This document shows, in pieces, positions 32,117 through 41,399 of a DNA stretch of 64,000 bases. The stretch is from an uncultured Succinivibrio sp. (GTDB lineage Bacteria; Pseudomonadota; Gammaproteobacteria; Enterobacterales; Succinivibrionaceae). The notes beneath the pieces were generated by a model. It saw nothing but the letters and a program-made list of their open reading frames with translations, was not told where the DNA came from and made no database searches. Position numbers and translations under genes: made by a program. Where the stretch lies: the NCBI GenBank assembly GCA_900770725.1, contig CAAGLL010000035.1, positions 1-64,000 on the forward strand, given 5' to 3'. Numbering within the stretch: the stretch's first letter is position 1; the number at the start of each line of letters is the position of its first letter.

Positions 32117-33793
32117 ATGCAAGAGAAGTGGTGGTACGGCTGCATCGCCTACCAGATCTACCCCAGGTCCTTCAAGGACAGCAACGGCGACGGCATAGGC
32201 GACATACGCGGGATCATCTCAAGGCTCGACTACCTGAAAAACCTTGGAGTCGACATCATCTGGCTCTCCCCCGTCTACCCCTCGCCCCAGGTGGACAACG
32301 GCTACGACATCAAGGACTACCGCGCCATCGGGCCGGAGTTCGGCACCATGGACGACTTCAAGGAGCTGCTCTCAGGCGTCCACTCCCGCGGCATGAAGCT
32401 CATCATGGACCTGGTGGTCAACCACTGCTCCTCCGAGCACGAGCTCTTCAAGAAGGCGCTCTCCGATCCCCTGGGCGATGCCGGCAAGTGCTTCTACTTC
32501 GTAAAGGGCCATGGCGACGGCACCCCGCCTGACAACCTGCGCTCCTACTTTGGCGGCAGCGTCTGGGAGAAGGTCGAAGGCCAGGACGATCTCTGGTACC
32601 TCCACTACTTTGCAAGGGAGCAGCCCGATCTCAACTGGAACAATCCAAAGGTCATCGACCGGATCTGCTCGATGATGAACTGGTGGCTCGACCTCGGCGT
32701 CGACGGCTTCCGCGTGGACGCCATCATGAACATCGCCAAGGATCCCTCGTTCCCCGGGCTACCGCCTGACGAGGAAGGCGATGGCATGTGCGCCTGCGGG
32801 AGGATGACCGCCAAGCTCGCATCCAAGGCGCCCGCCATGCTCAAGGCCGTGCGCGACCGCACCACGCGCCCGCGCGGGGCCTTCACGGTGGGCGAGGCCT
32901 TCGGACTCAACCCCGCGGTGCTCCCCGACATCTACGGGGAGGACGGCGCGTTCTCAAGCGTCTTCGACTTCACCGTGCGCGAGATGTTCGAGAAGAAGCC
33001 CGGCTACTACGCCTACGACAAGCCCACGGTGAAGCTCTACCGCGACGGCAGCTTCAAGGGCCAGGAGCTCTCCATGCGCGTGGGCATGGCCTCGGTCATC
33101 ACCGAGAACCACGACGAGCCGCGCGCGCTGAGCTTCTACCTGCGGGAAGGGCTTCAGAATGCCCAGGGCGCCAAGGCCCTGGCCCTGGCCTTCCTCTTCC
33201 TGCGCGGCCTGCCCTTCATCTACCAGGGGCAGGAGCTTGGCATGACCAAGACCGACTTTCAGGATCCATCCGAGCTGCGCGATCTCCTGGCCAAGGCCGA
33301 GTACGAAAAGTGCCTCGCCCACGGGTTTACCAAGGAGCAGGCCCTCGCGTGCGTCTCGCTGCACACGCGCGATCAGGCGCGCACCCCCTTCCCCTGGGAC
33401 GGCTCTGAGAACGCGGGCTTCACCACCGGCACCCCGTGGATCCGCCTCCACCAGGACTGGAAGACCCTCAACGCCAAATCAGAGCTTGCCGATCCCGCTT
33501 CGGTGCTCAACTGGTACCGCAAGCTCATCGCCGTGCGCAAGTCAAAGGAGCACGGGCACTGCCTCTCCTGCGGCGCCTTCGCCCCGCTGCCCTGCCCCGA
33601 CGACAGCTTCATGGCCTACAAGAGGCATGACGGGCGCGAGGAGATCCGCGTCTACGCCAACTTCTCGGAAAAGGCCATCGAGGCGCCTGACAGCGCAGAG
33701 CTCATCCTCTCCACAGGCGAGGTGCGCAGGAATGGCGCTGTGCTCAAGCTTGGCCCCGGGGCTGCGGCCGCAACCTCGCGCAGCCTTCCCTGA
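32117..33793 (+). CDS. GH13 alpha-glucosidase (oligo-1,6-glucosidase/trehalose-6-phosphate hydrolase type)
   Basis: Cytosolic GH13 enzyme hydrolysing short alpha-glucosides. The GH13 regions are visible: DLVVNHCSSEHELF, the nucleophile Asp in GVDGFRVDAIMNI near residue 200, the acid Glu in FTVGEAFG near 258 and the transition-state Asp in ITENHDEPRA near 335. The N-terminal YQIYPRSFKDSNGDGIGDIRG is typical of the alpha-glucosidase subfamilies with the QPDLNW motif. At 558 aa it is standard. It has no signal peptide. AAGGA precedes the ATG by 9 nt. No sugar PTS or transporter is adjacent, so the natural substrate cannot be named. Confidence 0.9.
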   Translation: MQEKWWYGCIAYQIYPRSFKDSNGDGIGDIRGIISRLDYLKNLGVDIIWLSPVYPSPQVDNGYDIKDYRAIGPEFGTMDDFKELLSGVHSRGMKLIMDLVVNHCSSEHELFKKALSDPLGDAGKCFYFVKGHGDGTPPDNLRSYFGGSVWEKVEGQDDLWYLHYFAREQPDLNWNNPKVIDRICSMMNWWLDLGVDGFRVDAIMNIAKDPSFPGLPPDEEGDGMCACGRMTAKLASKAPAMLKAVRDRTTRPRGAFTVGEAFGLNPAVLPDIYGEDGAFSSVFDFTVREMFEKKPGYYAYDKPTVKLYRDGSFKGQELSMRVGMASVITENHDEPRALSFYLREGLQNAQGAKALALAFLFLRGLPFIYQGQELGMTKTDFQDPSELRDLLAKAEYEKCLAHGFTKEQALACVSLHTRDQARTPFPWDGSENAGFTTGTPWIRLHQDWKTLNAKSELADPASVLNWYRKLIAVRKSKEHGHCLSCGAFAPLPCPDDSFMAYKRHDGREEIRVYANFSEKAIEAPDSAELILSTGEVRRNGAVLKLGPGAAAATSRSLP

Positions 33794-33895
33794 CCGCCAA
33801 TTTTGCGGCCCTGATCTTCAGGCATGATCGCGGCGTTTGGGCGGAACCTCGCCGCGATCGCACAAAAGCCGCGCCTTTGCGGATTAAAATCCCGG

Positions 33896-36800
33896 ATGAT
33901 GGACATCAAGCGGCTTTTCCTCATGATCCCCGCGGCCGCCCTGGCGGCTGCGGCGCAGATCCCCTGCGCCCAGGCGGAGGGCGGGACACTCGAGTACCTG
34001 GGAATGCGCGAGTACGTGAGCTCGGACGGCCTGCCGTGCGCGTGCATCACCTTCAACGACGACCTCTCGGGGCTCACTCCGCTCGACTTGAACTCGATGC
34101 TCTCGGTCGAGGGCCCCGCCACCGACCGCGCCGAATACCCTTTCCTGAAGGTGCACGGCAGCGAGATCTGCATGAACTACCTGATGTTCGGCACCGACTA
34201 CAAGGCCACCTTCAAGCAGGGGCTCACGGGCCTTGCAGGCAAGTCCCTCAAGGAAGACCTCTCGGTGAGCTTCACCTCGCTTTCGATGCTGCCGCGCGCC
34301 GCCGCCTATCCGGTGCGCGCATCAAAGAAGGATGGGGCCATCGACATCACTGTCTCGACCGTGAACCTCAAGGCAGTGAGGGTTTCAGTGGCCGAGGTGC
34401 CCCAGCAAAGCCTCGACGGCATAGCCATGCAGGACGACTCGGGCCCTGCCGTCGGCACTACCAAGGCCGCGAGGATCCTCGCCAAGGGATACACCCTGCT
34501 CGCAGAGCGCGTCTTAAGCCTGCCCTCGGCGCATGACTCGCGCACCAGGACCGTCATCTCCGTGCCCGCAAAGGTGAAGGACGGATGCTCATACCTCGTG
34601 CTGCTCACCGATCCGCTATTGAGCGCAAGCAAAGCCATAGACAACGCCGCCGCAGGCTCGAGAGCCTCGCTGTGGGGGGCGAACCTCTTCATCAACACCC
34701 CGGTATCGGTGATCGCAAGCCGCGTCGGCCAGACGCTCTACCTGAGCGCCTCGCACGACTCCAGCGCCGACGACGACACTCCGACAATGCCGGCTGCCGA
34801 TGCGGAGATCACCCTGTTCGACCGCCATGGCGTGCAGCTTGACTCCACGGTGTTCAATTCAGAAGGCAGGACCTCCATCGGCCACCTCTCGCGCTTTGGA
34901 AAGAAGCTCGATGGCGCCGTGCTGCATTTTTACGGCAAGTACGGGCAGATCCAGCTGCCGCTTCCCGAAATGGCGGACAGGACCGGCTCCAGCCGCGGCA
35001 GCTTCATCGTGGAGTCGGAGACCGACCGCTCAAGCTGCATGCCCGGAGACACCATAAGCTACATGGCGCTTGACCGCACCTCAAATGGCGGGCCTGCCCC
35101 CTCAAGGGAGATGACCCTCGACGTCGTCACGCCGGACGGCGCCGCCTTCAAGAGCCTGAGGCTTGCCAGCGCAGGCTACGGGGCCTACCGGGCCTCGATA
35201 AAAATCCCGTCGAGCGCCCAGGGCGGCGCCTGGACGCTGCGCCTTCGGAATGCCGCAGGCGACGTCGCCGACGAGCGCAGGATAGAGGTCGCGGACACCA
35301 GCCCCGACGGCTTCACCGCCCAGTACGACGGCGCGGCCAGGACTGCCCTGCCGGGATCGCGCGAGAGCATCTCCTTCCGCGCCCTCTATCATGGCGAGCA
35401 CCCGGCCTACGGGATCCTTGGCGAGGCCAAGGTCACCTACTCCAACGACCGCTACCCCTTCGAAGGCTACAGCGAGTTCGCCGCAGGCCCGGATCCCCAT
35501 GAGAAGTCGTGGAACGACTCATACAAGATGGGAGCCGCCGCGACCGGTGACGACGGCGTGGCGACCTTCCAGCTTGACGTCCCGGAGTACACCTACCCGC
35601 GCCTGGCAAAGGTCGAGGCATCCTTCCGCGGCCAGCAGGACGGCCAGCAGGCCCGGGCCGGCATGAGGCTCCACATCGCGCCGAGCGACAACATCTGCGG
35701 CGTGCGCATCATCTCAGCCGAGGGCCGGAGCATCGCCCAGGCCAAGCTCTTCTCGCCCCAGGGCAAGCCGGTCTCCGGGCGCATCTACTACAAGATCTCA
35801 AGGCTCGACCCGATGCCATCCTACGTCCACCGCCCATCAGGCTGGCGCTACGAGTTCGAACACATGCCAGTCAAGCTCTCCTCAGGGCAGTCCGACTTCA
35901 ACGCCTCGCGCGACGCCTCAGGCGAGATCCAGCTGCCCACAGGCAACGGGCTGCACCTGCTGGAGCTTGCGACCGGATCGGGCATGCGCACCTCGGTGGC
36001 GTTCATAAACGGCTATGCCGCCTCAAGTCCCAGCGAGCAGAAGCTCAACCTCAAGATCTGGAACACCGGCGGGGCGGACTGGGCTGCGAGCTTCTCATCC
36101 CCATACGAAGGACGCGGCGAGCTGTCGGTCGACGGGCCTTCTGGCAGGGAGTCCAAGAGCTTCAAGGTGCTCAAGGGCAGCAACACCGTTCCGTTCACCG
36201 CGAAATTCCAGGGCGGCGACGAAATGCGCGTCGAGCTAGGCGCCTTTTTCGGCGCCAACGAGGATCTCGCCTACTTCGGACGCGGCGAGGCCGCATCCTC
36301 CATCCCGGAGAGCCGGAGGTCCTTCGCCCCGGTAGTGGAGGCCGGGCAGAGGCAGCGCACCCCGGGCGGGGACAGGCTGCTCCTGAGGCTGCGCCCCAGG
36401 ATCCCCGGGAGCGAGTGCTCCTACGCGGTGATGGCCGTCTCGACCCCTTACTTGAATGCCAGCGCCACGCAGCTCGACACGCTCTCCGGGAGGGTGCTCG
36501 ACCGCGCGCACGCCCGCACTGCCTTCTCGGGCATATTCCACTCCCGCCGCGGCGAGGAGGAGACGGTCGAGATCCCGCTTGGCACCGACGACCAGGTCCT
36601 GGACGTCAAGGTGCTGTGCTGGAACGACTTCCATTCAGGCAAGGCTGAAAGGTGCTACACCATAAGGTTCCCGGCGCGCATCAGCATCGATCCGGTCAGC
36701 TATCTCCACGCAGGCGACGTCGCCGCGCCCAGGATCACCATCGCCAACAACCTCGATGCCGCCGACTTCAAGATCACCGCAAGCTGCCTGGGGGCCGCCG

Positions 36801-38443
36801 CGTGCGCGACCCGCCGCGATGCGCGCATCGTCGGAGGCGACAGCGAGAGCTTCCTGCTGCCGATCACGGCCAGGAGCACCGGGCGCGCCTCGTTGCGGCT
36901 GACCGTCGAATCCGGAAGCTTCAAGCGCGAGATAAGGCGCGACTTCGACGTGGTGAATCCCTGGCCGCCGATGGTCTACACCGAGCTTTTGCCGCTTGAG
37001 GCTGGAACGAGCCGGATCTACTCGTCAGACCTCAACTTCTCGCCGATCTCGCGCGGCTCGATAAGCTGCGGGCCCATGCCGTATGCCAACCTAACCGTGC
37101 TCACCCGCGCGCTGCTCTCGCGCCGCTTCGCCGCTATATCGGACAACATCATGGCCGCGCTCGGGCTCGTGGACGCCAACCACTGGCTCCCAGGCAGCGC
37201 CACCTCCTCCAAGATCCAGTCGCTCATCGACACCGTGGCGGCCATGGTGACGCCTGATGGCGGGCTGCGCGGCAGCGAAAAGTACCAGGTCTTCCACACC
37301 ATCACGGCATCGCTCCTGATGAGCCGCGCTGCAGCCCAGGGCTACTCGGTGGGGCGCGGGACCGCCTACGCCCTGCGCAAGCGCTGCGAGCAAATAAGGG
37401 CCACCGAGAAGGACTCGGCGCTGCAGGCGCTGCTGCTCTATGTGGAAGCCACGACCGGCCATGACATCACCGCATCCTCGGCAAGGGCGCGGGCCATCGA
37501 GCTTTTGAACGCCCCTGACATGACATCGCCAGCGGCCATCAGCATGCTCGCCTGCGTGCTCCACGAGGCAGGCGACGACGACGAGGCCGCGCTGGCCATT
37601 TCGTTGAGCATCACGAGGATGCGCAGGATCCTCGCGCTTTTGGATCTCTTCAACAACGAGGACGACAGCAACGCCTTCCCCAGGCTCTACGATCTCATGG
37701 ACTGCGGGGCCTTCCCCATCGCCTCGCCCCAGATGCACGCGGCCTCCATGGTGTACGCCACGGCGCGCACCGGGCTTACGAGCCTCATGGACCAGGCGCT
37801 CGCGCTTTTCCGCAACGACGGGTTCTCCTCAAGCTCGCGCGCCGCGGTGAACGCCATCCTGCTCTCGCTCTCAGCCCTCCAGCAGGGCCAGGCCTCCGAG
37901 ACCCCCCTGCCCGACAACTGGAAGAAGGTCACGCTGCAAAACCGCACCGAAGGCCCGATGTACTGCACGGCCGCGGCATACGGGTACGATCTGGACAAGG
38001 CGCTCATGCCGGAGAACAGCGATCTCAAGGTCAAGGTGGCGATGAGGCACCGCGACAGCCAGCCCTCGATGCCGGCTAACATCGCGCGGCTGGGCGAGGA
38101 CTTCGTGCTCATCATCGACGTGACGAGCAAGAAGCTGAGCGACTCGCTGTACAAGATCTCGGTCCCGCTGGTTCCGGGGCTCAAGCTGGAGCGCGTGCTC
38201 AAGGGGCTTGATCCGCACTACATGAGGCTCGGCCCATTGAGCTTGGTCGTGCACACCAACGCCTCGGAGCGCATGGTGTCGCTGCTTGCCAGGAGCCACG
38301 GCGGGACGACCTCGAGGTTCGCGCTCCTGATGCGGCCGCAGATGCGCGGCAACTTCGTGCTACCGTCGATCGAGATCATGGAGCAGCACCGCGTGCTCAA
38401 GAGCGTCTACTGGGTCGGCTCCAATTTCCTCAAGGTCGAGTAG
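33896..38443 (+). CDS. alpha-2-macroglobulin-like envelope protein (YfaS/YfhM type) without thioester
   Basis: A large (about 1515 aa) periplasmic protein with a Sec signal ending near PCAQA. It has serial macroglobulin-like beta domains (an A2M_N block around residue 350-450 and an A2M family block around 880-960) and a helical toroid near 1090-1350 like the thioester domain. Where thioester-bearing members have a Cys-x-Glu-Gln motif, this protein reads SISCGPMPYANLTVLTRAL, so the thioester is absent, as in E. coli YfaS. There is no lipobox, and no pbpC gene beside it, in contrast to the usual YfhM locus. It ends in a proline- and charge-poor bait-receptor-like domain. The in-frame ATG at 33824 would add an unlikely basic leader; 33896 is chosen for the signal peptide. 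Confidence 0.82.
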   Translation: MMDIKRLFLMIPAAALAAAAQIPCAQAEGGTLEYLGMREYVSSDGLPCACITFNDDLSGLTPLDLNSMLSVEGPATDRAEYPFLKVHGSEICMNYLMFGTDYKATFKQGLTGLAGKSLKEDLSVSFTSLSMLPRAAAYPVRASKKDGAIDITVSTVNLKAVRVSVAEVPQQSLDGIAMQDDSGPAVGTTKAARILAKGYTLLAERVLSLPSAHDSRTRTVISVPAKVKDGCSYLVLLTDPLLSASKAIDNAAAGSRASLWGANLFINTPVSVIASRVGQTLYLSASHDSSADDDTPTMPAADAEITLFDRHGVQLDSTVFNSEGRTSIGHLSRFGKKLDGAVLHFYGKYGQIQLPLPEMADRTGSSRGSFIVESETDRSSCMPGDTISYMALDRTSNGGPAPSREMTLDVVTPDGAAFKSLRLASAGYGAYRASIKIPSSAQGGAWTLRLRNAAGDVADERRIEVADTSPDGFTAQYDGAARTALPGSRESISFRALYHGEHPAYGILGEAKVTYSNDRYPFEGYSEFAAGPDPHEKSWNDSYKMGAAATGDDGVATFQLDVPEYTYPRLAKVEASFRGQQDGQQARAGMRLHIAPSDNICGVRIISAEGRSIAQAKLFSPQGKPVSGRIYYKISRLDPMPSYVHRPSGWRYEFEHMPVKLSSGQSDFNASRDASGEIQLPTGNGLHLLELATGSGMRTSVAFINGYAASSPSEQKLNLKIWNTGGADWAASFSSPYEGRGELSVDGPSGRESKSFKVLKGSNTVPFTAKFQGGDEMRVELGAFFGANEDLAYFGRGEAASSIPESRRSFAPVVEAGQRQRTPGGDRLLLRLRPRIPGSECSYAVMAVSTPYLNASATQLDTLSGRVLDRAHARTAFSGIFHSRRGEEETVEIPLGTDDQVLDVKVLCWNDFHSGKAERCYTIRFPARISIDPVSYLHAGDVAAPRITIANNLDAADFKITASCLGAAACATRRDARIVGGDSESFLLPITARSTGRASLRLTVESGSFKREIRRDFDVVNPWPPMVYTELLPLEAGTSRIYSSDLNFSPISRGSISCGPMPYANLTVLTRALLSRRFAAISDNIMAALGLVDANHWLPGSATSSKIQSLIDTVAAMVTPDGGLRGSEKYQVFHTITASLLMSRAAAQGYSVGRGTAYALRKRCEQIRATEKDSALQALLLYVEATTGHDITASSARARAIELLNAPDMTSPAAISMLACVLHEAGDDDEAALAISLSITRMRRILALLDLFNNEDDSNAFPRLYDLMDCGAFPIASPQMHAASMVYATARTGLTSLMDQALALFRNDGFSSSSRAAVNAILLSLSALQQGQASETPLPDNWKKVTLQNRTEGPMYCTAAAYGYDLDKALMPENSDLKVKVAMRHRDSQPSMPANIARLGEDFVLIIDVTSKKLSDSLYKISVPLVPGLKLERVLKGLDPHYMRLGPLSLVVHTNASERMVSLLARSHGGTTSRFALLMRPQMRGNFVLPSIEIMEQHRVLKSVYWVGSNFLKVE

Positions 38444-38484
38444 GAGCCGCAAGGCAGGATCGGCGCGGTGGCGCCGTAAAGTTT

Positions 38485-38519
38485 AAAGGGGCGCGCCTTG
38501 TTTCAAGGCGCGCCCCTTT
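38485..38519. terminator. bidirectional terminator
   Basis: AAAGGGGCGCGCCTTG and its complement form a perfect 16-bp stem with a TTT loop between the convergent macroglobulin-like gene and thiH. The A/T ends give short T-runs on both strands. Confidence 0.85.
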
Positions 38520-38539
38520 GATAAGCGCACCAAGCGGCC

Positions 38540-39673
38540 TCAGACCGCCCCTGCCTCCTTGAAGTAGGTGGTGGAGGCGTTGTGGAACACCGCGTCGAAG
38601 CCGCCGCGCTCGAGCGCGCCCACGACCTCGTCCACGCTGCGGCTGTCGTTGACGGTCCACTGCTCGAGGTACTTGCCCTTGTGGGCGTACCCGCCAGGCT
38701 CGGTCGAGGAGCCTGCCGAGACCGCGGTGATCCCAAGCGGGATGATGAGATCGCGGAACTCGGCGCTCTCGCGGGTCGAGATCGCAAGGTCGAGCTCGTT
38801 GTCGAAGATCCTGAAGGCGCAGATCACCTGGACCATCTTGGCGTCGGAGAGCGGCAGCGTCGGCTGGAAGCCGCCGGCGGCCGGGCGCAGCCTCGGGAAG
38901 GACACCGACATCTGGGTCTTCCAGTAGTGCTCGCGCATGTACAGGAGGTGCAGCGCGACGCAGCACAGGTCGACGCGCCAGTCGTAGAGGCCCAGGAGCG
39001 CCCCCACGCCGACCTTGTCGATGCCGGCGCGGCCCAGGCGGTCGGGGGTCTCCATGCGCCAGCGCATGTCTGCCTTCTTGCCGCCCAGGTGCACTTCCTT
39101 GTAGCGCCCGGGGTGGTAGGTCTCCTGGTAGACCGACACCGCGTCAAGGCCCAGCGTCTTGAGCTCGGCGTAGTCCTCCTCGGACAGCGGCTGGACCTCC
39201 ATCTGGAGGTAGGCGGCGTACTGCTTCACCAGGGGCAGGACCTTGCGGAAGTAGTCCATGCCGCCGCGGCGCTCGTTCTCGCCTGAGACCAGGAGGATGT
39301 TCTGGTAGCCCATCTTGGCGATGGCCTCGCACTCCTCCTTGATCTCCTCCATCGTCAGCACGACGCGCGGGAACTTGTTGAGCACCGAGAAGCCGCAGTA
39401 GGCGCACTTGTTCGAGCAGAGGTTCGTAAGGTACAGCGGCAGGTACATGTTCACGCAGTGGCCGAAGCGGCGGCGGGTGATCTGCTCGGACATCCTGGCC
39501 ATGACGTCCAGGTAGTGGCGCCTGGCGTTCTCGGAGATGAGGGCCGCGAAGTCCTCGACGCCCTTGGGGCCGTCCTTTGAGAGCGCGCGCTCGACGTCCG
39601 CGTCGGTGCGGCTGTCGACCAAGCCGCGGAACTTGTCGACGTCTATCTTTGAGATCTCATCAAAGAAGCTCAT
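38540..39673 (-). CDS. thiH: 2-iminoacetate synthase (tyrosine lyase)
   Basis: Radical-SAM enzyme that cleaves tyrosine to give dehydroglycine for the thiazole ring under anaerobic conditions. The Fe4S4 motif is [12 protein letters not shown] (CxxxCxxC) near residue 85. [13 protein letters not shown] and the [14 protein letters not shown] block follow, and the BATS-type C-terminus ends KEAGAV. At 377 aa its length is normal. It overlaps thiG as ATGA and ends the operon. Use of ThiH in place of the O2-dependent ThiO agrees with an anaerobic or facultative lifestyle. Confidence 0.96.
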   Translation of the reverse strand: MSFFDEISKIDVDKFRGLVDSRTDADVERALSKDGPKGVEDFAALISENARRHYLDVMARMSEQITRRRFGHCVNMYLPLYLTNLCSNKCAYCGFSVLNKFPRVVLTMEEIKEECEAIAKMGYQNILLVSGENERRGGMDYFRKVLPLVKQYAAYLQMEVQPLSEEDYAELKTLGLDAVSVYQETYHPGRYKEVHLGGKKADMRWRMETPDRLGRAGIDKVGVGALLGLYDWRVDLCCVALHLLYMREHYWKTQMSVSFPRLRPAAGGFQPTLPLSDAKMVQVICAFRIFDNELDLAISTRESAEFRDLIIPLGITAVSAGSSTEPGGYAHKGKYLEQWTVNDSRSVDEVVGALERGGFDAVFHNASTTYFKEAGAV

Positions 39674-40449
39674 TTCATCGCCTCCTTCAAGAATGCCTCC
39701 ATCGGCGAGGTCGGGCGCGCGGTCTCGTTGCGCCCGGCAAGCCCGGCCTCGAAGGCCTCGCGGCCTGCCTGCTGGGCGAGCTTGAAGGCCCCGGCCATCT
39801 TCACCGGATCGCCGGAGGCGGCGATGGCGGTGTTGACCATGACCGCGTCGGCGCCCAGCTCCAGCGCCTTGCAGGCGTCGGAAGGCGAGCCGATGCCTGC
39901 GTCAACCACCACCGGCACGCCGGCGTGGGCGATGATGATCTTGAGCATCGCGATGGTCTCAAGCCCGCGCGCGCTCCCGATGGGGGCGCCCAGCGGCATC
40001 ACCGCGGCGCAGCCGATCTCCTCGAGCCTGCGCGCAAGCACCGGATCGGCCTGGATGTACGGGAAGACCTTGAAGCCCTCCTTGACCAGGGTCTCACAGG
40101 CCTCAAGCGTCTCGACCGGATCGGGCAGCAGGTAACGCACGTCCGGGTGGATCTCGACCTTGATCCAGTCGGTGCCCAGGGCCTCGCGGGCAAGGCGCGC
40201 GGCGAACACGGCCTCCTTGGCGTTCTTGGCCCCCGAGGTGTTGGGCATGAACTCGACGCCCATCTCCTTGAGCGGCTTCACGATCTCATCGCTGTGACGC
40301 TCGGCGTCGACGCGCTTGACCGCCATGGTCGCGATCTGCGCCCCCGAGGCCTTGCAGGCTTGAGCCAGCTGCTCCCCCGACGAGTACTTGCCGGTCCCGA
40401 TGATGAGGCGGTTGTCAAATTCCTTGCCGCCAAGCTTCAATTTCTCCAT
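39670..40449 (-). CDS. thiG: thiazole synthase
   Basis: TIM-barrel enzyme that forms the thiazole phosphate from DXP, dehydroglycine and ThiS thiocarboxylate. The marks are [10 protein letters not shown] near residue 17, the Schiff-base Lys in [10 protein letters not shown] near 95, [14 protein letters not shown] near 140 and [20 protein letters not shown] near 185. Length 259 aa. The frame opens at a TTG at 40470; the ATG at 40449 with AGGAGG upstream is preferred. It is downstream of thiS by 7 nt. Confidence 0.96.
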   Translation of the reverse strand: MEKLKLGGKEFDNRLIIGTGKYSSGEQLAQACKASGAQIATMAVKRVDAERHSDEIVKPLKEMGVEFMPNTSGAKNAKEAVFAARLAREALGTDWIKVEIHPDVRYLLPDPVETLEACETLVKEGFKVFPYIQADPVLARRLEEIGCAAVMPLGAPIGSARGLETIAMLKIIIAHAGVPVVVDAGIGSPSDACKALELGADAVMVNTAIAASGDPVKMAGAFKLAQQAGREAFEAGLAGRNETARPTSPMEAFLKEAMK

Positions 40450-40456
40450 TTTTAAG

Positions 40457-40657
40457 TCAGCCTCCTGCAACCAGGCTGAAGACGTCGATTTCCATGCCGT
40501 CCTTCAGCGCAAAATCCTTCCACTGCCCCTTGGGCACGACCTGGCCGCTGCAAGCGGCGGCCACGCCCTCGGGCTTGATCCCAAGCTCCTCGCAGAGCCC
40601 CTCTAGCGTCTGGCCTTCGCGCACTTGGCGCTCCTTGCCGTTGAAAACTATCTTCAT
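40457..40657 (-). CDS. thiS: thiamine sulphur-carrier protein
   Basis: Ubiquitin-fold sulphur carrier (66 aa) whose C-terminal Gly-Gly (ending SLVAGG) is adenylated by ThiF and thiocarboxylated to donate sulphur to the thiazole. The middle reads [19 protein letters not shown], as in ThiS. The ATG at 40657 with AAGGAA about 8 nt upstream is preferred over a start at 40681 inside thiF. Confidence 0.94.
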   Translation of the reverse strand: MKIVFNGKERQVREGQTLEGLCEELGIKPEGVAAACSGQVVPKGQWKDFALKDGMEIDVFSLVAGG

Positions 40658-40661
40658 GAAA

Positions 40662-41399
40662 TCATTCCTTAATTGAGTCAAGGTACCTGGTGCACTCGGG
40701 GCAGGACGGATCGCGCTTTAAGGCAAAGCGCCTGATGGTCCTGCGCTCCATGTCGTGCACGAAGAGCTCGCCCCAGGGCGCTGTGCCCATGAAGCACTCC
40801 ATGGCAAGCTGCGCCGCCTCGGCTGAGATGGCCTCGGCGTAGGGGCCGGTGATCCCGCGGAAGGCCGGCTTGGCCGCCGCCCCGGCCATGCACTCATAGC
40901 AGCCGTGCTCCCTGACGAAGGCGGGATCTGAGAAGCGGAAGGCGCAGTACATGCCGCATCCTGCCGCAACCGAGGCGTGCACGAAGTCCTTCTTGAGCGC
41001 AAGGCTCATGCGGCTTGCGAGCAGCCTAGTCTGCACGTTGTCAGTGAGATCCATCACGAGATCGGCCCCTTTTGCAAAGTCCGCGAAGTTGCCCTCGTCC
41101 ACGCGGTCCGTGAAGGCGCGCACTTGGACCTCAGGATCGAGCTTCCCTATCTCGCGCTTCAAGCACAAGGACTTGACCTTGCCGATGTCATCGGCGCAGA
41201 ACATCACCTGGCGGTGGAGGTTTGAGTCCTCCACCGTGTCGTCGTCGGCTACCGTGAGGCTCTTGAGCCCCGCGCCTGCGAGCAGGTAGGCGCAAAGCCC
41301 CCCGAGCCCGCCTGCCCCCAATATGGCAACCCTCTTGTGTGCGAGGATGCCGTCGAGCTTGTCGTAGCCCTCAAGCAGCCTCGGGCGCTCATAGCGCAT
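40662..41399 (-). CDS. thiF: ThiS adenylyltransferase
   Basis: E1-like enzyme that adenylates ThiS. The ATP loop AILGAGGLGGLCAYLLAGAG is near residue 27, the DDDTVEDSNLHRQ motif is near 53, and zinc-binding Cys pairs appear in HGCYECMAG and PSCPECTRY. It has 245 aa, as expected, and no rhodanese domain. It overlaps the end of thiDE by 11 nt. Confidence 0.94.
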   Translation of the reverse strand: MRYERPRLLEGYDKLDGILAHKRVAILGAGGLGGLCAYLLAGAGLKSLTVADDDTVEDSNLHRQVMFCADDIGKVKSLCLKREIGKLDPEVQVRAFTDRVDEGNFADFAKGADLVMDLTDNVQTRLLASRMSLALKKDFVHASVAAGCGMYCAFRFSDPAFVREHGCYECMAGAAAKPAFRGITGPYAEAISAEAAQLAMECFMGTAPWGELFVHDMERRTIRRFALKRDPSCPECTRYLDSIKE

